A DNA stretch of 6,575 bases from an uncultured Kangiella sp. (lineage in GTDB: Bacteria; Pseudomonadota; Gammaproteobacteria; Enterobacterales; DSM-103792): NCBI GenBank assembly GCA_946481205.1, contig CAMLNB010000201.1, positions 1-6,575 of the forward strand, given 5' to 3'. The notes beneath the pieces were generated by a model that was not told the DNA's origin, ran no database searches, and saw only the letters and a program-made list of their open reading frames with translations. Positions 1 to 3,661 of the stretch are shown here, in pieces (within the stretch, counting starts at the first letter, position 1; each line of letters begins with the position of its first letter). The position numbers and the translations under genes are program-made.

Positions 1-797
1 TGATCGTGGACGATCACATCGGCCTGCTGCAGTGCGCGCAACGCATTCAATGTCAGCAAACCGGGATCGCCCGGGCCGGCACCGACCAGACTGACATGGC
101 CGGTTTTGCTTTTCGTGCGGCCAACGGCGTTGTCGTCGTGTGCCTCGGCACGGTCGCCGACTGCTACCGCCGCGGCAAAGCGGGCATGGAGCGCGGCTTC
201 GGCGTCCTGATCGCGATGCGCTTTGATCAAATGCGGCACGTCGCTGTCGAATACGCTTTCCCAAAATTTGCGCCGCTCACTGACCGAGGCAAACACCTGT
301 TTGGCGCGGTCGCGGAAACGCTCGGCCAATTCCGCCAAGCGGCCGAGCGATTCGTCGAGCACCGTTTCCAGCTGCGCGCGTACCCGCCGCGCCAACACCG
401 GCGCGCGGCCGCCGCTGGAAATGCCGATGACGATCGGCGAGCGATCGACAATCGCCGGAACGATGAATCGCGACAGTTCCGGATCATCGACCACGTTGAC
501 CGGGATCGCCCGCGCTTCGGCGGCGTGATAGACCCGGGCATTGACCGCCCGATCATCGGTTGCGGCGATGACCAGCCGGTTACCGTCCAGCCAGGCTTCG
601 GTGAACGGACCGGCAAGCCAATGCAGCGTTTGCTGGGCGACTTGGGCCTGCAAGGCATCGGTCAAGACCGGCGCACCGACGCTGACGGTGGCGCCCGCGG
701 CTTGCAGCAAGGCGATTTTGCGTTCGGCGACATCGCCGCCACCGACCACCAGCACCTGTTGCCCCTGCAACTTCAGAAACAGCGGGAAATAATCCAT
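1..797 (-). CDS. cysG: Siroheme synthase CysG, N-terminal part (cut by window edge)
   Basis: Multifunctional cytosolic enzyme that turns uroporphyrinogen III into siroheme, the cofactor of sulfite and nitrite reductases. The visible 265 codons hold the complete precorrin-2 dehydrogenase/sirohydrochlorin ferrochelatase module and only the beginning of the uroporphyrinogen-III methyltransferase domain. A Rossmann glycine motif [11 protein letters not shown] sits at residues 17-27. NVVDD ends at Asp104-Asp105 and SSGG gives Ser128; these match, in position as well as identity, the catalytic Asp104 and the phosphorylated Ser128 that I recall for enteric CysG. The methyltransferase domain begins near residue 233, and its SAM-site motif VGAGPGDPG is at 238-246. 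The ATG at 797 is chosen because GGAG lies 6 nt upstream and MDYFPLF is the usual family start; an in-frame ATG 12 nt further upstream (809) is the alternative. The C-terminal about 200 residues lie outside the window. The gene is divergent from cysB, fitting joint control of sulfur assimilation. Confidence 0.95.
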   Translation of the reverse strand, partial: MDYFPLFLKLQGQQVLVVGGGDVAERKIALLQAAGATVSVGAPVLTDALQAQVAQQTLHWLAGPFTEAWLDGNRLVIAATDDRAVNARVYHAAEARAIPVNVVDDPELSRFIVPAIVDRSPIVIGISSGGRAPVLARRVRAQLETVLDESLGRLAELAERFRDRAKQVFASVSERRKFWESVFDSDVPHLIKAHRDQDAEAALHARFAAAVAVGDRAEAHDDNAVGRTKSKTGHVSLVGAGPGDPGLLTLNALRALQQADVIVHD

Positions 798-805
798 GAC
801 GCACT

Positions 806-818
806 CCATTTGGATGGC
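806..818. repeat. 13-nt repeat shared by the cysG and cysB leaders (copy 1)
   Basis: Read on the cysG strand, this 13-mer (GCCATCCAAATGG) is identical to plus-strand 1064-1076 in the cysB leader hairpin. In cysG it runs directly into the GGAG ribosome binding site, so the CCAT/ATGG stem would partly cover that site. Both copies are in the sense orientation of their own transcript, making an inverted pair on the chromosome. Confidence 0.45.
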
Positions 819-865
819 CAAATGCTAGAGCGGGCGGGGCCTGCAGCGGAAATGCCGGCTGGCGA

Positions 866-896
866 GGTTCACATGCCGGCCGGGCATATCTGAACC
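866..896. repeat. Two-part inverted repeat in the cysG leader/upstream region
   Basis: GGTTCA (866-871) pairs with TGAACC (891-896), and inside it ATGCC (873-877) pairs with GGCAT (883-887) around a GGCCG centre. The two arms are offset by 1 and 3 unpaired bases. It lies 70-100 nt upstream of the cysG start, so it could be an RNA hairpin in the cysG leader or a DNA operator. The pairing is visible directly; the function is not. Confidence 0.5.
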
Positions 897-941
897 GCCG
901 TGCCGGGCGAGCGGAATTGTTGCGCCGACCGGCTTGGCAAC

Positions 942-967
942 GCCCGAAAGACCGGGCATATTCGGGC
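942..967. repeat. Inverted repeat with two alternative pairings upstream of cysG
   Basis: GCCCGAA (942-948) is complementary to TTCGGGC (961-967), a 7-bp stem. The same left arm (942-946) can instead pair with CGGGC at 953-957. The two pairings exclude each other. There is no T-run on either side, so this is not an intrinsic terminator. It may be an operator or a switchable RNA element in the cysG transcript if transcription begins upstream of it. Confidence 0.4.
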
Positions 968-1025
968 TTGCTGCGTCGCAACATAGTGAGGCGGCAGGTC
1001 AGACCGGAAATAACGGATTTATCTG

Positions 1026-1053
1026 TTGACGAATCGTCATAAGCCGGTATAGT
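1026..1053 (+). promoter_or_regulatory. Sigma70-type promoter for the leader ORF and cysB
   Basis: A -35 box TTGACG (1026-1031) and a -10 box TATAGT (1048-1053) are separated by 16 bp. Both are close to consensus and the pair faces the leader ORF and cysB. Transcription would start near 1060, leaving a 5' leader of about 65 nt before the ATG at 1126. This is the best promoter match in the window. Confidence 0.7.
1027..1039. promoter_or_regulatory. Palindromic operator candidate overlapping the -35 box
   Basis: TGACGAATCGTCA is a perfect odd palindrome with 6-bp arms around a central A. It covers five of the six bases of the -35 element and runs into the spacer, a position where a bound dimer would be expected to block RNA polymerase. 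The binding protein is unknown. CysB autorepression is possible by analogy with enteric bacteria, but the motif is not a CysB consensus that I recognise. Confidence 0.45.
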
Positions 1054-1060
1054 CGGCCGT

Positions 1061-1080
1061 GTAGCCATCCAAATGGCTGC
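1061..1080 (+). promoter_or_regulatory. Hairpin at the 5' end of the cysB leader transcript
   Basis: AGCCAT (1063-1068) and ATGGCT (1073-1078) form a perfect 6-bp stem around the loop CCAA. It extends to 8 bp with a U-G and a G-C pair (1061-1062 with 1079-1080). It would lie at the extreme 5' end of the predicted transcript, where such hairpins often stabilise mRNA. A weaker 5-bp stem follows (AGCTT 1089-1093 with AAGCT 1101-1105), just before the ribosome binding site at 1114-1118. No T-run follows either stem. Confidence 0.5.
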
Positions 1081-1125
1081 AGCCAGAAAGCTTATTCAAA
1101 AAGCTATACAACCAGGAGCAACCAC

Positions 1126-1239
1126 ATGAAAACCGTAAAACTTACCTGTGCCGGTAAACCAGTAGCCAAACGATTTTATGCCGAGATGAACCTTGTGGAC
1201 CGCCGCCAGCAACGATCGCAACGGAGAGAGTTGTCATGA
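1126..1239 (+). CDS. Leader ORF overlapping cysB (37 residues)
   Basis: A 37-codon ORF beginning MKTVKLTCAGK and ending RRELS. It has an AGGAG at 1114-1118, 7 nt before its ATG, as strong a ribosome binding site as any in the window. Its stop codon overlaps the cysB start as ATGA (1236-1239), the classic arrangement for translational coupling, and the GGAGAGAG that serves cysB lies inside its last codons. The peptide is basic (ten Lys/Arg), lacks a signal peptide or membrane segment, and I recognise no family. It contains only one Cys codon (residue 8), so classical cysteine attenuation is unlikely. It may be a regulatory uORF whose translation gates CysB synthesis, or a small protein in its own right. 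Initiation signals and overlap are seen; function is unknown. Confidence 0.6.
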   Translation: MKTVKLTCAGKPVAKRFYAEMNLVDRRQQRSQRRELS

Positions 1240-2234
1240 CCCTGCAACAGCTACGCTACTTAATCGCCATCGCCGATTCAGGCCTGAACATCACGCTCGC
1301 CGCCGAGCGCGTGTACGCCACCCAGCCGGGCATCAGCAAGCAGCTGAAACAACTCGAAGACGAGCTCGGTCTGCGGATTTTTACCCGCAAGGGCAAAAGC
1401 CTCGACAGCATCACGCCGGCCGGTCAAACCATCATTGAACGGGCCCGCGTCATCCTGCGCGAAGCCGCGAACATCAAGGCGCTTGCCGCTGATTCGCGAG
1501 CTGACGCCAAAGGCGCTATCACCATCGCCACTACGCACACCCAGGCCCGCTTCGTGCTGCCCGAAACGCTCGCCCGTTTCCGCCAGCGCTATCCGGACGT
1601 GTCGCTGCACATCGCGCAAGAAAGCGATGCCGACATCGTCGCCAAGGTGAAAAGCGGGGCCGTGGAATTCGGATTCAACTCCAGCACCGGTGCCGCCTCA
1701 GAAGGGCTCATCAGTCTGCCGGCGTATCGCTGGCAACGCGTCGTGCTGGTGCCCAAGGATCACCCGCTGACCCAGCTCAAGCGGCCGCTGCAAATTGTCG
1801 ATTTGGCCAAGTACCCGCTGGTCAGCTACGACTCGTCGGTCAATGCCGACAGCTCGCTGAACCAGGCTTTCCGCGATCAAGGCCTGACGCCGAAGTTCGC
1901 CATCACTGCCCGCGACGCCGACGTGATCAAAACTTACGTGCGCGCCGGCATGGGTGTCGGCATCCTGGCTGAAATGGCGGTGAGCCGCGACGATCTGAAC
2001 GAACTCGTTGCATTGCCGGCCCCGAGCGCGATTCCGTCCTGCGTGACCTGGGTATTGCTGCGCCACAACACCTTGCTGCGCCGCTACGGTCGCCAGCTGC
2101 TGGAGTGGTTGACGCCCCACATCAGCCAACAGGAACTGGAAGCGATCATCGCCGGCCAGGCCAGTGTCTATCCGCTCATTGATCGGACACCGCGCTGGTC
2201 AAATGGCAGCATTGATATCATCAAAGCCGCCTAA
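1236..2234 (+). CDS. cysB: LysR-type regulator CysB of sulfur assimilation
   Basis: Cytosolic LysR-family activator of cysteine-biosynthesis and sulfate-uptake genes, responding to N-acetylserine/O-acetylserine and antagonised by sulfide or thiosulfate. It has 332 residues against about 324 in enteric CysB. The helix-turn-helix is N-terminal, with ATQPGISKQLKQLEDELG at 28-45 covering the recognition helix. The effector domain starts near 90. ATTHTQAR carries Thr100, Thr102 and Gln103 at exactly the positions that bind the ligand or sulfate in CysB as I recall it, and Trp166 and DADVIKTYVRAGMGVGI are also conserved. Two other pocket positions differ: enteric Thr149 aligns with Ser149, and the usual GFTGRS loop holding Thr202 is replaced by SVNADS, with Asn203 aligned to it. 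The start is fixed by GGAGAGAG just upstream and by the family N-terminus (LQQLRY). It is coupled to the upstream leader ORF through ATGA and is followed by a strong terminator. Confidence 0.96.
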   Translation: MTLQQLRYLIAIADSGLNITLAAERVYATQPGISKQLKQLEDELGLRIFTRKGKSLDSITPAGQTIIERARVILREAANIKALAADSRADAKGAITIATTHTQARFVLPETLARFRQRYPDVSLHIAQESDADIVAKVKSGAVEFGFNSSTGAASEGLISLPAYRWQRVVLVPKDHPLTQLKRPLQIVDLAKYPLVSYDSSVNADSSLNQAFRDQGLTPKFAITARDADVIKTYVRAGMGVGILAEMAVSRDDLNELVALPAPSAIPSCVTWVLLRHNTLLRRYGRQLLEWLTPHISQQELEAIIAGQASVYPLIDRTPRWSNGSIDIIKAA

Positions 2235-2270
2235 AGCGCGCCTGACGCTCTGCAACACCTGATGCTACGC

Positions 2271-2304
2271 AACAACCCCGCTTTGGCGGGGTTGTTGTTT
2301 TTTT
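2271..2304 (+). terminator. Rho-independent terminator of cysB
   Basis: Perfect 11-bp stem, AACAACCCCGC (2271-2281) with its complement at 2286-2296, around the 4-nt loop TTTG. After one G it is followed by seven T residues (2298-2304). It lies 36 nt after the cysB stop and separates the cysB unit from the following methyltransferase operon. Confidence 0.95.
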
Positions 2305-2355
2305 GATCAAGGCAAATTCGGCCAGTGCAAATCGGCCTGCGTCATCGGTTGCGTT

Positions 2356-2364
2356 TGTTACACT
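2356..2364 (+). promoter_or_regulatory. Possible extended -10 promoter of the borosin operon
   Basis: TG-T-TACACT (2356-2364) fits an extended -10 element (TGn plus a 4/6 match to TATAAT). No good -35 box stands 17 bp upstream, which is tolerated for extended -10 promoters but may indicate activator dependence. Transcription would begin near 2371, about 35 nt before the methyltransferase ATG. A TCGGCC direct repeat about 14 bp apart lies upstream (within 2318-2337) and could be an activator site. The strong terminator just before it implies that some promoter must be here. Confidence 0.4.
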
Positions 2365-2404
2365 CATCCGCCTCGGCGAAAACTCACGCCAACAGGAACG
2401 AGTC

Positions 2405-3277
2405 ATGACGGCAACACAGGACGTGTCGGCGCCCGGCGCCGCGCAGCGGGCGGACCACCACCATGATCGCAAACCGAGCAAAGGTGAGCTGGCCATCGTC
2501 GGTACCGGGATCACCTTCGGTCAGCTGACACTGGCGGCGAAGGCCGAAATCGAACAGGCGGATCTGGTGCTGGCCGCGGTGCCGAACGGTGTCATCGCCG
2601 ATTATTTGCTGCAGCTGAATCCGCACTTCGACAGCTTGATGCCGCTGTATGGCGACGGCCGCACCCGGCCACAAACCTATGCCGCGATGACAGCGCGCAT
2701 CCTGACCGAAATCCGTGCCGGCAAACGGATATGTGCAGTGTTCTATGGTCATCCGGGTGTGTTTGTCACGCCCAGCCATGAAGCGATTCGGCAGGCGCGT
2801 GCCGAGGGCTTTCGGGCCCGGATGTTGCCCGGTATTTCCGCCGAAGACTGCCTGATTGCCGACTTGGGTCTTGATCCGTCCGATCACGGCTGGGCCTCGT
2901 TTGAAGCCACCGCCTTCCTGTTTTCCCGCCGCCAGATCGACCCGACCGTATCGATGCTGCTTTGGCAGGTTGGCATCGTCGGCGAATGTACGCTGACCCG
3001 TTACGAGCCCGGTCAGAACGCGATGCAGGTACTGCGCGACATGCTGCTAACCGCGTTTCCACCGACGCATCAACTGTGCTTGTATGAAGCGAGCTCGATT
3101 CCCGGCCTGCCGGCACGCATCGATTGGTTTGCGCTGCAGCAATTGCCCGAGATCGCCACCAAACCCTATAGTACCTTGCTGGTTCCGGCGCTGGATTTTC
3201 CGGAGTTCGCCGGCGAACGGCTGGCGCCGCTCGGTTTGACCGAGCGCGATCTGCAGGCTTTCACCCCGGCAAGCTAA
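2405..3277 (+). CDS. Borosin-type peptide backbone alpha-N-methyltransferase (SonM-like)
   Basis: A 290-residue SAM-dependent enzyme of the tetrapyrrole-methylase superfamily. I place it in the borosin branch (SonM of Shewanella, OphMA of fungi), which methylates backbone amide nitrogens of a ribosomal peptide rather than a tetrapyrrole. The SAM loop VGTGITFGQLT is at 32-42. Tyr82-x5-Arg88-x3-Tyr92 has the same spacing as the OphMA catalytic Tyr66/Arg72/Tyr76. YGHPGVF (114-120), LPGISAEDCLIADLGLDP (141-158) and the LLWQ...GE..LTRYEP stretch (185-202) resemble remembered SonM sequence closely. Unlike fungal OphMA, no substrate peptide is fused to it; the likely substrate is the separate 91-residue protein 108 nt downstream. 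The ATG at 2405 is chosen for its AGGAA 6 nt upstream; in-frame sequence reaches 2303 but overlaps the terminator. The first 27 residues (with His18-20) look like an unstructured extension. An automatic annotation as generic SAM methyltransferase is likely. Confidence 0.9.
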   Translation: MTATQDVSAPGAAQRADHHHDRKPSKGELAIVGTGITFGQLTLAAKAEIEQADLVLAAVPNGVIADYLLQLNPHFDSLMPLYGDGRTRPQTYAAMTARILTEIRAGKRICAVFYGHPGVFVTPSHEAIRQARAEGFRARMLPGISAEDCLIADLGLDPSDHGWASFEATAFLFSRRQIDPTVSMLLWQVGIVGECTLTRYEPGQNAMQVLRDMLLTAFPPTHQLCLYEASSIPGLPARIDWFALQQLPEIATKPYSTLLVPALDFPEFAGERLAPLGLTERDLQAFTPAS

Positions 3278-3279
3278 AC

Positions 3280-3296
3280 TGAAACCGTCCGTTTCA
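3280..3296 (+). other. Small hairpin in the methyltransferase-precursor gap
   Basis: TGAAAC (3280-3285) pairs perfectly with GTTTCA (3291-3296) around a 5-nt loop, 2 nt after the methyltransferase stop. A second short GC hairpin (GCGG 3306-3309 with CCGC 3313-3316) follows. Neither has a T-run, so they are not terminators. They may stabilise or punctuate the mRNA within the 108-nt gap so that the peptide is made in excess of its enzyme; that role is inferred. Confidence 0.35.
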
Positions 3297-3372
3297 CGCA
3301 ACCACGCGGTAGCCGCGGCCGATCAATGTGGCCATTGGCAAGGCGTTGCAAACCGCTCAACAGGATGTCGAC

Positions 3373-3379
3373 AAGGAGA
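3373..3379 (+). promoter_or_regulatory. Strong ribosome binding site of the borosin precursor
   Basis: AAGGAGA lies before two adjacent in-frame ATGs (3383 and 3386). Spacing from GGAG is 4 nt to the first and 7 nt to the second, so 3386 is favoured. It also argues against an in-frame ATG at 3326, which has no such site. It is the strongest Shine-Dalgarno match in this operon, fitting a peptide made in quantity. Confidence 0.75.
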
Positions 3380-3385
3380 ACCATG

Positions 3386-3661
3386 ATGGCAAGCAAGATG
3401 GCGCAATTCTTTCAACAACTGGCACTGGATGCCACGGCCCTGCGGCAATTCGAAGCGGGTGGCGCCGAACGTGACGCGCTGCTGCAAGCCGCCGGTTTCG
3501 ACGCCGCAGAGCGTGCGCTGATTTGCGCCCAAGACAGCACGGCATTGCATGGCCGGATGATGGCCGATCTCGGTGAACAACATGTGCAGTGGAACACCAA
3601 CAACAACAACACCAATAACAACATCGGCAAATTCAAGCGACCCGATGCGGCATTGCGTTAA
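3386..3661 (+). CDS. Split-borosin precursor peptide (SonA-like)
   Basis: A 91-residue protein that is the probable substrate of the upstream methyltransferase. Residues 1-60 form a helical leader (AQFFQQLALD..., AGFDAAERALICAQD at 36-50) resembling the borosin binding domain of SonA, both starting with a short FF.QL..D motif followed by LL.A.G. These are regions I recall as LigA-like in domain databases. After residue 61 the sequence changes character: HVQWN (66-70), then a ten-residue Asn/Thr tract (70-79), then IGKFKRPDAALR. The core to be N-methylated is probably within about 62-80; which residues are modified cannot be read from sequence. No Cys lies in the tail, and there is no double-Gly protease site or signal peptide. 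The last 17 bp overlap the kinase start in another frame. Family assignment rests on the neighbouring enzyme plus leader resemblance from memory; if the enzyme call is wrong this would be merely a small hypothetical protein. Confidence 0.82.
   Translation: MASKMAQFFQQLALDATALRQFEAGGAERDALLQAAGFDAAERALICAQDSTALHGRMMADLGEQHVQWNTNNNNTNNNIGKFKRPDAALR
3593..3622 (+). repeat. AAC/ACC trinucleotide tract encoding the Asn/Thr core region
   Basis: Ten codons, AAC or AAT (Asn) and ACC (Thr), give N-T-N4-T-N3 at precursor residues 70-79. Within it lies a run of four perfect AAC units. Such a short tandem trinucleotide tract can gain or lose units without changing frame, so core length could vary between strains. 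Confidence 0.8.

Larger units (their letters stand above)
798..1125. other. Divergent cysG/cysB control region (no protein gene seen)
   Basis: A 328-nt gap between the divergent cysG and the cysB leader ORF. Open frames across it on both strands are extensions of shadow frames with no ribosome binding site, so I call no gene here. It carries a promoter toward cysB, an odd palindrome on that promoter, a leader hairpin, and a cluster of inverted and direct repeats on the cysG side. I could not identify a convincing -35/-10 pair for cysG. The direct repeats are CCGGGCATAT at 880-889 and 952-961, and ATGCCGGC at 852-859 and 873-880. The latter pair starts 21 bp apart, about two helical turns, which would suit a DNA-binding protein on one face. 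Confidence 0.6.

Noticed and set aside
6..893. Long plus-strand open frame across the cysG region
   Set aside because: It is antisense to a clear CysG reading frame whose motifs are all conserved, and its translation shows no recognisable domain.
580..1068. Minus-strand open frame extending from cysG into the intergenic region
   Set aside because: It is in a different frame from cysG, has low-complexity Arg/Ala/Pro-rich translation typical of GC-rich shadows, and lacks a ribosome binding site.
2303..2404. N-terminal extension of the methyltransferase back to 2303
   Set aside because: It would begin inside the T-run of the cysB terminator and has no ribosome binding site; the ATG at 2405 has one.
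2384..2887. Minus-strand open frame opposite the methyltransferase
   Set aside because: It overlaps the conserved methyltransferase motifs on the other strand and shows no family features.
2405..3277. Methyltransferase as a siroheme or cobalamin biosynthesis enzyme
   Set aside because: The fold is shared and cysG is nearby, but the Tyr/Arg/Tyr triad, the SonM-like central segments and the adjacent SonA-like substrate fit the borosin family better.
3593..3622. Asn/Thr tract as a CRISPR-like or noncoding repeat
   Set aside because: It is a short in-frame codon run within a gene with a strong start, not spaced repeats.
3573..3644. Earlier kinase start inside the precursor gene
   Set aside because: It would put a Thr-rich 21-24 residue stretch, merely the frame-shifted reading of the AAC/ACC tract, in front of the signal peptide. 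A weak GGTGA before 3582 keeps it a minor possibility.
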